Source: Lacrimispora defluvii (GTDB lineage: Bacteria; Bacillota; Clostridia; Lachnospirales; Lachnospiraceae). From it: DNA of 64,000 nucleotides. Positions within the stretch are counted from its first letter, which is position 1; every line of letters starts with the position of its first letter. The notes below the pieces were generated by a model. The model saw only the letters and a list, made by a program, of their open reading frames with translations. It had not been told where the DNA came from and searched no databases. Positions 47,287 to 56,204 of this stretch are shown here, piece after piece. Made by a program: the position numbers and the translations under genes. The DNA lies in contig JAAOXG010000018.1 in the NCBI GenBank assembly GCA_013036995.1, positions 1 through 64,000 on the forward strand. Reading direction: 5' to 3'.

Positions 47287-47910
47287 TCACTTTTTGTGTG
47301 CAAAGTTAAAAGCTCCTGCTATCCGGTATCCCTTAGAAGGTCCCGGATACCTCACCTGTTCCCAGCCGATTGGCTCATATTCCAGCATGCGTTTATCCGG
47401 AGACATAAATCTTGTGGATCCGTAGCCGGACCACTCAGAATAATATCCCATCATGGTAAGCCTGTTTAATGCCGACATGACTGGAACGATGTCTTCCTGT
47501 TTCATGGTAAGTCCTGCAGGTACATAAATAATGCCATCGGGGCTGCTGATCCGGTCAACAATCTTCAGCCTGTCTTCCTGGGATAATTTTGAGAAATAAA
47601 GTCCTCCTGAATCTTTTGGCACATCCGGGTCCTCCCCCTTTTCCATCAGGTACTGTTTTGCTGCCATATTTAATAGTTCCGCCACAGCCAATGCAAACGG
47701 CGTGGGATAGCTGTCAAGAGACATGATTAAATACTCCGCCGTATAGGATTCCACTGCTCCGTAAAACTGAATCCTTCCATATAGCTGCGCCAGATCCGGT
47801 GAATGGGGCACCATGGCATCTGCATAGGCTTTCATTGTATTGACCACATAATCGTAGACTGAATTCTCATCCCATAATCCATCTTTTAAACCATCACTGT
47901 TTTCAGCCAA
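47287..47910 (-). CDS. Gluconate 2-dehydrogenase subunit 3-like protein
   Basis: A 207-aa partner subunit encoded 7 nt upstream of the GMC gene. The C-terminal MGYYSEWSGYG and RYPGPSKGYR motifs are those of small subunits that accompany GMC dehydrogenases. There is no Tat signal or visible membrane segment, so the complex would be cytoplasmic here. If the GMC frameshift is real, this subunit is orphaned. Confidence 0.8.
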   Translation of the reverse strand: MAENSDGLKDGLWDENSVYDYVVNTMKAYADAMVPHSPDLAQLYGRIQFYGAVESYTAEYLIMSLDSYPTPFALAVAELLNMAAKQYLMEKGEDPDVPKDSGGLYFSKLSQEDRLKIVDRISSPDGIIYVPAGLTMKQEDIVPVMSALNRLTMMGYYSEWSGYGSTRFMSPDKRMLEYEPIGWEQVRYPGPSKGYRIAGAFNFAHKK

Positions 47911-48002
47911 TGTTCCACCTGATTCCTTCCAAAATGCATGTTCATAAAATACTATGAATCCCTTTGAAAAAGTATCACATTTCCTATCATCCTTTTTGAT
48001 AC

Positions 48003-48029
48003 AAAAAAACCGGCCTGTGCCGGTTTTTT
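48003..48029. terminator. Bidirectional terminator
   Basis: AACCGGC, loop CTGT, GCCGGTT, flanked by A7 on the left and T6 on the right. It terminates the DUF6273 gene on the minus strand. Confidence 0.88.
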
Positions 48030-48054
48030 ATTAGCCTTCAGCTTATTAGCAGTA

Positions 48055-48657
48055 TTACAGCTTTAGCCATAAAGCGGGACGGACGCCTCCTCTGCATTCG
48101 CCATCGCTTAAATTTCCAATTAGTATATTGTTGCCCTGAATCCCTATATTACCATCACCATGGATATATACGGCCTTAACGCCAACGCGGCCGGGAGAAC
48201 GCAGCCACCACCAGTCACTGCCCTTTTCCCCCTCGCGTCTGGCAATTCTCTTACTGTTGTTCTTATCTTTTCGTTCAAACCAATACCTTTGGTTCCTTCC
48301 AGGATTATAAAGCTTTAAGCTGCTGTCGCCAAAATACCGGCACGCTGCTTCCTCCATGCTTAATAAAAAGATGGTATCCCGGGTATCGGTTCCGCCTTCG
48401 CAACCATACCACTCATTATCAGGATTTTTATTTAGAACAGGTATCATTCTTGATTGCTCATCCGCACTGAATCTGTCATAAAATTCGCCGTTTAAATATG
48501 CTCTTATTGCACAGTCAGCCCATGTTGTATCTTTATAAACATTATGGTAAGGACGCCGTTCTATGATGTATTCGGTTATAATCAATGCCCTGTCTTCCCG
48601 TAGTTCCAGGACCCGCCATTGGTAGTTCCCAAACGAAATTTTATCTCCTGTCTGCAT
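48055..48657 (-). CDS. DUF6273 domain protein
   Basis: A 200-aa protein with the DUF6273 pattern: ISFGNYQWRVLELREDRALIITE at the N-terminus, WADCAIRAYLNGEFYDRFS, then WWWLRSPG and the C-terminal GVRPALWLKL. The domain is common in gut Firmicutes, often at the end of surface proteins; here it stands alone without a signal peptide. The function is unknown. I start at 48657 (MQTGDKISFG) after GGGGGTAAC. Confidence 0.85.
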   Translation of the reverse strand: MQTGDKISFGNYQWRVLELREDRALIITEYIIERRPYHNVYKDTTWADCAIRAYLNGEFYDRFSADEQSRMIPVLNKNPDNEWYGCEGGTDTRDTIFLLSMEEAACRYFGDSSLKLYNPGRNQRYWFERKDKNNSKRIARREGEKGSDWWWLRSPGRVGVKAVYIHGDGNIGIQGNNILIGNLSDGECRGGVRPALWLKL

Positions 48658-48736
48658 GTTACCCCCTGTACAAATCTTATTTGCATTCTTTTGCAATCTT
48701 TATCTGCATTGTAACATGACTTATTTTAAAAGGCAA

Positions 48737-49597
48737 TCATCCTGCTTTTGCTGTCTTTTTCTGTGAGACAAAAATACTGGCTATAATGATTGCAACACCA
48801 GCAAGCTGAATGGGGCTGATGCTTTGCCCCAGTACCACATAGCCTAAAACAAATGCAGTCAAGGGATTCACCGGACTTAAGAGTGATACCCGGACAGGCG
48901 AAAGGATTTCGATTCCCCGGAACCATAAATAATAGGCAAGTCCGGTATTAACCACTCCAAGTACAGCAAGCCCTGCGATATTAACAGAAGTGAGGGCGGG
49001 TATGCTGCCCTCCATAATAAACACAGCCGGAATCAGAATCAGACTGCCAAAAAACAACTGCCAGGAAGTAAACACCATCTGGCTGATCCCTTCCGGTTTT
49101 CCCCAGTACTTGGTCAGCACCACGCCGAGGGCCATTACCACTGCACCGCATAAAGCAGCTAACACGCCCCATACGTCAATTGCCATCTGCTGCTTAAATA
49201 GAAGTAATATGACTCCCGTCACCATCATGATAATTGCAGCATAAGACCGCATGGTTGGTTTTTCTTTTAAAAGCACCCAGCTGAAAAATATTACAAATAC
49301 CGGTTGTACGCTTCCTATGATCGATGCGATTCCTCCAGGCAGCCGGTAAGCCGCGATAAACAAAAACAGAAAGAATATTCCAATGTTTAAGCTTCCCAGT
49401 ATCAATGATTTTAAAATCCAGATCCCCTTGGGCAGTTTCCTGTACCATAAAAGCAACATGAGTCCTATGGGAAATGCTCTCATAAATGCAACAAACACCG
49501 GGCGCTGTATGGGGATCAATACGGAGGCAACGATATATGTGGATCCCCATAACATGGGAGTCAGCATTGTAAGTAATGTATCTTTCGTCTGCTTCAT
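48737..49597 (-). CDS. EamA/DMT-family transporter
   Basis: A 286-aa permease with ten hydrophobic segments arranged as two EamA repeats (PMLWGSTYIVASVLIPIQRP opens the first, ALGVVLTKYWGKPEG the second, LSPVNPLTAFVLGYVVLGQ near the end). It probably exports amino acids or other metabolites. It is divergent from a MarR gene. The minus-strand promoter TTGACA (49685-49690), 17 nt, TACACT (49662-49667) is flanked by palindromic operators, so it is probably repressed by that MarR protein. Confidence 0.9.
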   Translation of the reverse strand: MKQTKDTLLTMLTPMLWGSTYIVASVLIPIQRPVFVAFMRAFPIGLMLLLWYRKLPKGIWILKSLILGSLNIGIFFLFLFIAAYRLPGGIASIIGSVQPVFVIFFSWVLLKEKPTMRSYAAIIMMVTGVILLLFKQQMAIDVWGVLAALCGAVVMALGVVLTKYWGKPEGISQMVFTSWQLFFGSLILIPAVFIMEGSIPALTSVNIAGLAVLGVVNTGLAYYLWFRGIEILSPVRVSLLSPVNPLTAFVLGYVVLGQSISPIQLAGVAIIIASIFVSQKKTAKAG

Positions 49598-49639
49598 TTT
49601 TTTATCCTCTTTTCTTTATTATTTATCTTATGTTTAAGT

Positions 49640-49709
49640 ATCTTAACTTTAAGATATATTAAGTGTATCGCTAGTCATCCTGGTTGTCAAGTATTTTAAT
49701 GTTAAGATA
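49640..49709. promoter_or_regulatory. Two MarR-type palindromic operators in the EamA/MarR intergenic region
   Basis: ATCTTAA, CT, TTAAGAT (49640-49655) is a perfect 7-bp dyad. TATTTTAA, TG, TTAAGATA (49692-49709) is the same dyad with one mismatch. They sit just after the -10 and just before the -35 of the EamA promoter. A further half site (GAAGTTAAGAAAC) follows at about 49712. Confidence 0.8.
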
Positions 49710-49777
49710 TTTGAAGTTAAGAAACTTTACATTAAAATTGCCTTGTACTTTTTAATTACAGGTGTTACACTAAAAAT

Positions 49778-50272
49778 ATGAAAAAAGATAATGTTGATAA
49801 AATAATCGATCAATGGGCTCATGAGCTTCCGGATCTTGATGCGTCACCAATGGCGGTTTGGGGAAGACTGAAAAGAACTGTCAAGCATTCAGAAAGGAGA
49901 TTGGCAGAGAATTTTTCCCTCTATCAGTTAAACAGCGGTGAATTTGACGTGTTGGCAACACTGCGTCGTTCCGGTGGAGAATATAAATTAAAACCCACGG
50001 ATCTGTATCAGTCACTTATGATCACTTCGGGCGCTATTACAAACCGCATTGATACTCTGGAGAAAAAAGAGCTGGTTAAAAGAGTTCATGACAGCGAAGA
50101 CAGAAGAACGATCTATGTACAGCTGACCAACGCAGGTTATGAACTAATCTCCCAGGCGGTCATATCCCATACCCAGACAGAAGAATCCCTGTTAAAAGGG
50201 CTGACAAAAGAAGAACTGGCCCAGCTGGACCAGTTATTGAAAAAACTTCTTTCATCCTTGGAAGAACAGTAA
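49778..50272 (+). CDS. MarR-family transcriptional regulator
   Basis: A 164-aa winged-helix regulator: LNSGEFDVLATLRRSGGEYKLKPTDLYQSLMITSGAITNRIDTLEKKELV, then the wing HDSEDRRTIYVQLT and C-terminal dimer helices. It is divergent from the EamA transporter and likely controls it and itself through the palindromes between them. No strong Shine-Dalgarno is visible before the ATG. Confidence 0.92.
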   Translation: MKKDNVDKIIDQWAHELPDLDASPMAVWGRLKRTVKHSERRLAENFSLYQLNSGEFDVLATLRRSGGEYKLKPTDLYQSLMITSGAITNRIDTLEKKELVKRVHDSEDRRTIYVQLTNAGYELISQAVISHTQTEESLLKGLTKEELAQLDQLLKKLLSSLEEQ

Positions 50273-50288
50273 GACCGGCAATGTCAGG

Positions 50289-51245
50289 TTATGACTTTAG
50301 CCGGTCGTATTTCTGATGAATCCTCATACAGTCATCAAGCAGTTCAAGGAGTGTATAAAGCTGGGACAGCTTTTTTCTCCCTTCGGTAAAGCCCTGTGTA
50401 TCCTCCGCTTTACTTAAAGCTTTTCTGTTTTCCGCAGTCAGCCTGTTAATTGCAGTTCTTACCCCTTCTGCAGCAGACTGGGATACCTCTTTAAAGACAT
50501 AAAATATCTGGATCGCCGTTTTCTGCACTGCCTCCATATAGGCATTCATCTCTTTTTCGCTGTCTGTAAGATTCTTCTTTCTGATAACCAGCGCCTTGCC
50601 TTTTTCCGATAATTGTGTGGATCGCTTCAGATCTGCAGCTTCTCCCATGTTTTTTAACTCTTCCGCATCTCTTTGAAAGCTTTTGATTTCTTCTTCCAGT
50701 TTCGTTTTCTTTTCTTTTAGATTCCTGATTTCGGGGATCATGGCAAGCAGTGTCTGCTCTAAGTTAAATATGCTGCTTTGCAGAATCCCTGACTGAAGAA
50801 CGAGCTGTGATTCCAGCTGCAGGACTTCCTTTTCCCCAAGCAGCTGAGTGATGGCATGGTGCATCCGGGGAATCTCCTCCACCGCTTTTGAATGGATAAA
50901 CGTATCGGTGTCAGTCACCTCATCCTGATAGGAATAATCCCAGGTCAGTTCATTTAGAATTTCATTCCATAAGTTAAGATTTGCCTGTACTCGTTTCGCC
51001 TTTTCCGTGACAACCACAAAGGTTTCTACTTCATCTTTCAGTTGGTCTATCTCAGTTCTTACTAAGACAGCCAGTTCAGCAATATCTTTTAAATTAAGAT
51101 TGTTCTTAGAGGCAAGACCTTTCAGCTCTTGTGCATATGGAGGCACCTCTCCGGCAGGTATGTATTCCTCCACAATTTTATCCAGGGTAAAATGAAGCGG
51201 TTTTTTTAAGCTGCCTTTTTCAAGCAGTCTGACCAAAAATCCCAT
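50289..51245 (-). CDS. Hypothetical coiled-coil protein
   Basis: A 318-aa, highly charged, helical protein without membrane segments or a recognised domain. The middle part (about 150-235) is a long coiled coil rich in Lys and Glu (IRNLKEKKTKLEEEIKSFQ), and the N-terminal ~60 residues form a small domain (PLHFTLDKIVEEYIP). It is convergent with the MarR gene and has its own promoter region. The overall look resembles TelA-like tellurite/toxic-anion proteins only loosely, and I do not assign that. Confidence 0.7.
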   Translation of the reverse strand: MGFLVRLLEKGSLKKPLHFTLDKIVEEYIPAGEVPPYAQELKGLASKNNLNLKDIAELAVLVRTEIDQLKDEVETFVVVTEKAKRVQANLNLWNEILNELTWDYSYQDEVTDTDTFIHSKAVEEIPRMHHAITQLLGEKEVLQLESQLVLQSGILQSSIFNLEQTLLAMIPEIRNLKEKKTKLEEEIKSFQRDAEELKNMGEAADLKRSTQLSEKGKALVIRKKNLTDSEKEMNAYMEAVQKTAIQIFYVFKEVSQSAAEGVRTAINRLTAENRKALSKAEDTQGFTEGRKKLSQLYTLLELLDDCMRIHQKYDRLKS

Positions 51246-51354
51246 TTTAACTTCCCTTCAGGAATTATGCACGCAGTGGCATCTTACCTTACTTTATGCA
51301 TTCCGGGTCTTATTATTGCAAAGTACACTGCCTAAGAACACACACAGTGGCAAA

Positions 51355-52920
51355 TTAGCCGATCAGATAAGGTTTCGTCAAATCCTCAAACTCTTCCCGG
51401 TATTCCTTCAGATAATCCATAAAATACATTTCCTTTGAATCTAATGCCCGGGATAACTTCACCATAAAATCCGGAATATCTTCCTTTCTTAATGCACCCA
51501 CGCAGCCCCCCATACGGGTGTCATCTTTCTTCACTGCTCCGCCTACATGAAGTTCAAATGCCTCTGCCGGAGCATCGGAAATACGTTTTTTACAGCCAGC
51601 AAAGCCAATTTCGCTTACCTGGTGCCTGGAACAGGAATTAAAACATCCTGATATGGAAACACACGGCAGATAATCCGTCTTAATGTTATTTTCCATCAGT
51701 GCTCTGTTTATTTCTTTTAATAATGTCTGGCTCTCTAAAACGCCTATCTGGCAGGTCGGCACTCCCACACAGCTCACACTCATGCCAATTTTGGTAACCT
51801 GATTAATCTCTCCCATTCTTGTAAGGAGCTTTTCTCCTTCTTCTCTGGACAGGTTGCGGATGTACATGCTTTCCGTCATACTAAGGCGGATGTCCTGCTG
51901 TTTATCCATTAAAAATGTAATGATTTCTTCAAGGGCTTTCACAGGCAGCTGTCCGCACTGGGGATGAATGACAGCTGTATATAATCCCGCTTGTTTTTGG
52001 GCAATCAGATTGCTGCTGCCTGTATGGATATCTGCAGACTGCAGCTTATCTGCTGCCTCACTTATTTCGGCTGCTTCCACATTTATAGTTAAGTCCATGG
52101 ATTCCATCGTCTGGGCAAGATGCTTTTTGTAACACTCCAGGAACGCTTCTTCCCCCATCCTTTTTGGGATGTATCTCAGTCTTGCTTTTCCCTTGTTCTC
52201 ATAATCTCCTTCTGCCGCAAATATTCTTGTAACAGCTTCCACATGGTACAGAACCTGATTTGGGAGAATCAATTCATCATATGGTAAAGCTACTGCAGGA
52301 TTATTGCCTAATCCGCCTGCCAGGTACATTTTAAAAAAGGGGGTTCCTTCATCCATGACTGCCATAAATCCCAAATCGTTAATGGTACAGTTGGCAGTAT
52401 CCGCCTCATTGTTGGAAAATGCTATTTTCAGTTTACGGGGCAAATGATATTCCATAATCCGCTCCATGACGTACCGGTTCACCTGCAGCGCATAGGGGGT
52501 GGGATCAAAAACTTCCGTTTTATCCACACCAGACAGGGGAGACAAGGCAACATTACGGGGATAATTACCGCCGCCTCCTCTTGTGTACAAACCATGGTCA
52601 ATGGCTGTTTCCATAATATCACAGACAGAATCAATATCCAGATCATGAAGCTGAATGGCCTGCCTGGTTGTAAGGTGAATTTTCTCTAACCCATACTGCA
52701 CGGCAAATTTATGGATTAATTTCAAATGGGAAAATGATAAGATCCCGCAGGGTATCCGCAAACGGATCATAAAAGCTTTGCCGCCCCTTTGCGCATAAAC
52801 CCCCATGCCTCCCGATTTTCCCTTAAATTCAGCAGCCGTAATTTCCTTATTCACCAACTTATGACCGGCTTCTCTGAATTCCGCTATTTCCTCTTTTAAT
52901 TTTTTATTATATTCCTTCAA
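51355..52920 (-). CDS. Nitrite/sulfite reductase (siroheme, 4Fe-4S)
   Basis: A 521-aa siroheme enzyme reducing nitrite to ammonia or sulfite to sulfide. The two half-domains show IHLTTRQAIQLHDL and GGGGNYPRNVALSPLSG. The iron-sulfur/siroheme cysteines are in CVGVPTC (CX5C) and CFNSC (CX3C). The fused ferredoxin domain of clostridial types is absent. Upstream is a TetR gene on the same strand, but a terminator separates them. No sirohaem synthesis or transport genes are nearby, so the preferred anion is undecided. Confidence 0.9.
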   Translation of the reverse strand: MKEYNKKLKEEIAEFREAGHKLVNKEITAAEFKGKSGGMGVYAQRGGKAFMIRLRIPCGILSFSHLKLIHKFAVQYGLEKIHLTTRQAIQLHDLDIDSVCDIMETAIDHGLYTRGGGGNYPRNVALSPLSGVDKTEVFDPTPYALQVNRYVMERIMEYHLPRKLKIAFSNNEADTANCTINDLGFMAVMDEGTPFFKMYLAGGLGNNPAVALPYDELILPNQVLYHVEAVTRIFAAEGDYENKGKARLRYIPKRMGEEAFLECYKKHLAQTMESMDLTINVEAAEISEAADKLQSADIHTGSSNLIAQKQAGLYTAVIHPQCGQLPVKALEEIITFLMDKQQDIRLSMTESMYIRNLSREEGEKLLTRMGEINQVTKIGMSVSCVGVPTCQIGVLESQTLLKEINRALMENNIKTDYLPCVSISGCFNSCSRHQVSEIGFAGCKKRISDAPAEAFELHVGGAVKKDDTRMGGCVGALRKEDIPDFMVKLSRALDSKEMYFMDYLKEYREEFEDLTKPYLIG

Positions 52921-52996
52921 TGTTTTTCTCCTATTAACCTATATGATTTAATAGTTTTATTTTACCATAAAACAGGAATAGAATAAAATATTTTTT

Positions 52997-53036
52997 TAAA
53001 AAAACCTGGAATCTATATTACTATAGTTCCCAGGTT
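52997..53036 (-). terminator. Terminator of the tetR-type gene
   Basis: AACCTGG and CCAGGTT form a 7-bp stem (extended by GAA/TTC on the inside) followed by T7 on the minus strand. It overlaps the stop codon of the regulator. Confidence 0.7.
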
Positions 53037-53662
53037 AAAAGTGTGTATTCAACGACCTGAATCAGATAGTGTTCCCGGTCACTGTGATAAAAACTGTGAT
53101 TTCCAAAAAATACATCCTGTAAAATGTAGGAATAAATCGCGCTCCAAAACTGATTGACCATCATAAAGATATCAAAAGAACGAATTTCTTTTCTGTCAAC
53201 AAATACTTGAACCCGCTTCATGGTTTGTCCCAGAAGTAAACTCACATGCTGGCTGAAACGCTCTGTATATTCATCTGAAAATACACTTTTTTCTTTTAAA
53301 AGAATTTGAAGAACATATTTATCCTTTGCAATATAAGCAAAGAGTATGTTCCCAAGTGAAATCAGCAGTTCCTTAAGTGACAGCGTTTCTTCTAATCCGG
53401 CAATCTCTGCTTCAACTAATAAATACCGGTCATCTAAAAACTCCTTCAGGATTATGTCTAGCATCTGCTTCTTTCCTTCTGGAAAATAATGATAGATTAA
53501 TCCGTCTGCCATTCCAATGTTTCTTGTAATCTCTCTGGTTGTAGTCGCATGGAACCCCTTTAACGCAAATAATTCTTTTGCTGACTCCAAAAGCTGTCCT
53601 CTTCTCTCAATTGCCTGAAGATCGCGGCTGGTAAGATTTGTTGCATCTTTTATTGATTTCAT
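53021..53662 (-). CDS. TetR/AcrR-family transcriptional regulator
   Basis: A 213-aa regulator with an N-terminal TetR HTH (GQLLESAKELFALKGFHATTTREITRNIGMADGLIYHYF) and a C-terminal ligand-binding helical domain. I start at 53662 (MKSIKDATN) after GGTGG; the frame is open to 53716, but that leader is not TetR-like. It may control the downstream reductase or the divergent region, though no divergent gene lies close by. Confidence 0.88.
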   Translation of the reverse strand: MKSIKDATNLTSRDLQAIERRGQLLESAKELFALKGFHATTTREITRNIGMADGLIYHYFPEGKKQMLDIILKEFLDDRYLLVEAEIAGLEETLSLKELLISLGNILFAYIAKDKYVLQILLKEKSVFSDEYTERFSQHVSLLLGQTMKRVQVFVDRKEIRSFDIFMMVNQFWSAIYSYILQDVFFGNHSFYHSDREHYLIQVVEYTLLTWEL

Positions 53663-53832
53663 TTCATTCACCACCTGTTCAACGAATATTATATATCCAT
53701 CATAAAAAAAATGCAATGATTATTTTGTTTTTTAATTTTTCCTTGCTTTCTGCAAGAAGTACCTGACATGGACATGAAGCTGACCTTTGAACTTAACAGC
53801 CGGGAAATCATTACACTGGACCCGGATTCATT

Positions 53833-54378
53833 CTACCGCCAAATCTTTCCTCCCAGCTTACGTGCTTCCAAAAGTGCAGCATGTCCTAAAATATCTCCCT
53901 TTCCGGCTATACCCGGAACTGTGATTATTCCCCCATTTTTCAACGAAAAGTAGCTTAGTACAGAGTGATACATCGTGATCAGAGAGTCAAAAACGGTTGG
54001 TATTTCATCTGCACAAACAGCTAACAACACAAGTTCTTTCACTCTGAACGTATTGCGTATGGGGTTATGCAGCCGATCAATCATACACTTTAATTGGGAA
54101 CTGACACCGTAAAAATAAACGGGAGTCGCTATTACTATAACATCCGCATCAGCAAGTCTCTCGTAGATTTCCTGCATATCATCTTTTTGTACGCAATTAT
54201 GACTGTCGTCTCTGTAGCAAAAATCGCAGCCTGTGCAGCCGTTAACCTTTTTTCCAATTACAGAAATAACTTCTACGCTGTTCTCCTGTTTATTAATTCC
54301 ATCAATAAACGCATTTACAAGAATTTCTGTATTACCATTTCTTCTGGGACTGCCTGTTAATACTGCAATCTTTGCCAT
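53833..54378 (-). CDS. Flavodoxin-like NAD(P)H-dependent FMN reductase family protein
   Basis: A 181-aa flavoprotein. FMN-phosphate loop VLTGSPRRNGNTEILV is at 5-20, CTGCDFCYRD at ~48-57 offers cysteines as in iron-sulfur flavoproteins, and ATPVYFYGVSSQLKCMIDR is the flavin-ring region. The four-cysteine cluster motif is shortened compared with Isf, so it may bind FMN only. It likely reduces quinones or other acceptors. It is followed on the other side by a CPBP gene on the same strand. Confidence 0.88.
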   Translation of the reverse strand: MAKIAVLTGSPRRNGNTEILVNAFIDGINKQENSVEVISVIGKKVNGCTGCDFCYRDDSHNCVQKDDMQEIYERLADADVIVIATPVYFYGVSSQLKCMIDRLHNPIRNTFRVKELVLLAVCADEIPTVFDSLITMYHSVLSYFSLKNGGIITVPGIAGKGDILGHAALLEARKLGGKIWR

Positions 54379-54410
54379 CTTAGTACCTCCATGATTAGAT
54401 CTGACCCGCT

Positions 54411-55271
54411 TTACTGTTCATTACGAAATGTCGTTTTTCTGCCAGCACCACTTTTAAAGTAGATAAAGAGAACAATTAAAAATGAGAGAGTCTGAGCAAC
54501 GGAAATGCGAATTACCTGTAATTGATCTGCGCCTGATATTGTTGTGATATGTAAAAGATTAATGATGGTATTATTAAAAAAATGATCTGCCATGGACATC
54601 CAAAGCGACCCGGTTATTTTAGTCAGCAAACAAAATTTTGCACCAGTGATTCCTGTGGTTAGAACAAGAATAATAGCAGTAAAAAGCGTCCCCATGGGGC
54701 TGATTTCTCCATCCAGCAAACTCCGCACAGGTGCTGCAATATGCCAGAAGCCAAAGAGGACAGAAGAAACTACCATGGCTTTTATAAAAGAGGTTTTTGC
54801 CTCCAGAAGTCTGCCGAACAGTCCTCGAAAGATTCCCTCTTCCATAACCACATTTATAATGTTCCCAATAATGCAAAACAGAAAAAACAGGATACCGGTC
54901 TGCATACCCTGATTACCATCAATCGCATAGCTGGTCACATATATTTTCAAAGAAGGACTGCTATTTCTCCCTGTCTGCATGAAAAATTCGGTACCATAGG
55001 CGATCAGATACACAGTCGCTCCAAACAGTAAACCATAGAGTATGTTTTTTACAACTGCATGTTTCGTAAATCCAATTTCTGACCATTTAAATGATACATA
55101 TTGTAATGCTATCCCAAGCACAAGAATCCCCAGCAGTTTATGGATAAATGCTTCTCCAAACATTGACTGGTCCGTTCGGAAAAGCAGATATTCAAGAGCC
55201 CTGAACGAGAAGCATATTAAATAAATAATTAAAACAGATAACACAGGATGAATATAATTATTTTTCTTCAT
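54411..55271 (-). CDS. CPBP-family intramembrane protease (CAAX protease-like)
   Basis: A 286-aa membrane protein with about eight hydrophobic segments. The Abi/CPBP motifs are EEGIFRGLFGR (EExxxR), FGFWHIAAP and MADHFFNN, which form the metal site. Bacterial members act in bacteriocin immunity or membrane protein processing; the target is unknown. I start at 55271 (MKKNNYIHPV) after GGAGG. Confidence 0.9.
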   Translation of the reverse strand: MKKNNYIHPVLSVLIIYLICFSFRALEYLLFRTDQSMFGEAFIHKLLGILVLGIALQYVSFKWSEIGFTKHAVVKNILYGLLFGATVYLIAYGTEFFMQTGRNSSPSLKIYVTSYAIDGNQGMQTGILFFLFCIIGNIINVVMEEGIFRGLFGRLLEAKTSFIKAMVVSSVLFGFWHIAAPVRSLLDGEISPMGTLFTAIILVLTTGITGAKFCLLTKITGSLWMSMADHFFNNTIINLLHITTISGADQLQVIRISVAQTLSFLIVLFIYFKSGAGRKTTFRNEQ

Positions 55272-55308
55272 GTGGATCCTCCAATAATTAAATGTTGGGG
55301 TCAAAATC

Positions 55309-55833
55309 CTAATCCGCTAAATAGATGCCATAATCCAATATTATATTTCCATCAGCATCTTGTTCTGTAAAACGTGGACAATTATATCGTTCAAAGAAAC
55401 AGGCTCTGTTTTCATAATCACTTCTGAAGTTTCCCATACCTTCTTCCTGGAATTTGGATATACAATCCCCATGCATATCGTAAATCCCATCATTTTCCTT
55501 ACCGCTTATCCAGCAAACGGCAACATCACTTTCCGGGAGATCTATAAAAGCGAATCCATCTGGTGCCTCTGTGTTTTCCGGAAGGAACATACCAATCCAG
55601 TATTCAAAGGTATTTTCAATACTGGAAAAGTTGCAGCGCATGAAACCAATATAACCATTTTCTATATCTTTAAGTTCTCCCAGCTTCTCAAGGGAAGCAA
55701 ACCAGCCATTTTCAAACCACTCACCCCATTTGTGTCCGAATCCACCGATTCTGTCCGCATTTGTATATCGTTTTCCGATAAAGCGAAGGGATGGTAAGTG
55801 CTCTTTGGTAACCTTTGTTATTTTTGCTGACAT
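55309..55833 (-). CDS. GyrI-like/AraC effector-binding domain protein
   Basis: A 174-aa stand-alone effector-binding (GyrI-like) protein: VTKEHLPSLRFIGKRY at the start, then YIGFMRCN, FEYWIGMFLPE and AVCWISGKE, typical of the SOUL/GyrI-like fold. It probably binds small cationic or drug-like ligands. It overlaps the preceding gene by 16 nt, with GGGAGG before the ATG. Confidence 0.8.
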   Translation of the reverse strand: MSAKITKVTKEHLPSLRFIGKRYTNADRIGGFGHKWGEWFENGWFASLEKLGELKDIENGYIGFMRCNFSSIENTFEYWIGMFLPENTEAPDGFAFIDLPESDVAVCWISGKENDGIYDMHGDCISKFQEEGMGNFRSDYENRACFFERYNCPRFTEQDADGNIILDYGIYLAD

Positions 55834-56153
55834 TTTTTGTTCCTCCCTTCCAGATAATCAATATTCTTACCTTGACTTTTTGCATATTCTATTTCGGATT
55901 CTGTGCTTTTACCAATATATCCATCTTTATTAATAACAAAAATAGTATCTGCCATATCAATTTTTCTTTTATGCATATCATCAAGCAATTCTTTTGTTTC
56001 CTTTGTCATAACCTCATCTTTTTCACTGAATTCAAAGAATCCCACAGAAATCACGATACACCCTTTTAAGGTAAGTTCCTTCTGTATTTTTAGAAATTCA
56101 TCTTTAAATTTTGTACTTCCACAAAGAGTAACTACTTTGTATTTTCCTACCAT
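55818..56153 (-). CDS. Nucleoside 2-deoxyribosyltransferase-like protein
   Basis: A 111-aa small Rossmann-like protein. VVTLCGSTKFKDEFLKIQKEL at the start and DMADTIFVINKDGYIGKSTESEIEYAKSQGK near the end match the NDT/DUF4406-like group, which usually acts on nucleosides or nucleotides. It is short for a classical transferase (about 150 aa), so the function is open. It is coupled to the GyrI-like gene. Confidence 0.75.
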   Translation of the reverse strand: MVGKYKVVTLCGSTKFKDEFLKIQKELTLKGCIVISVGFFEFSEKDEVMTKETKELLDDMHKRKIDMADTIFVINKDGYIGKSTESEIEYAKSQGKNIDYLEGRNKKCQQK

Positions 56154-56204
56154 ATTTCCCCCTAAATTTATTTTTTCTTTCGCCTTATGCCCTGTTCTGT
56201 TTTT

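Noticed and set aside
50289-51245. Tellurite-resistance TelA-like protein
   Set aside because: Only general coiled-coil resemblance was seen; no motif supports the name.
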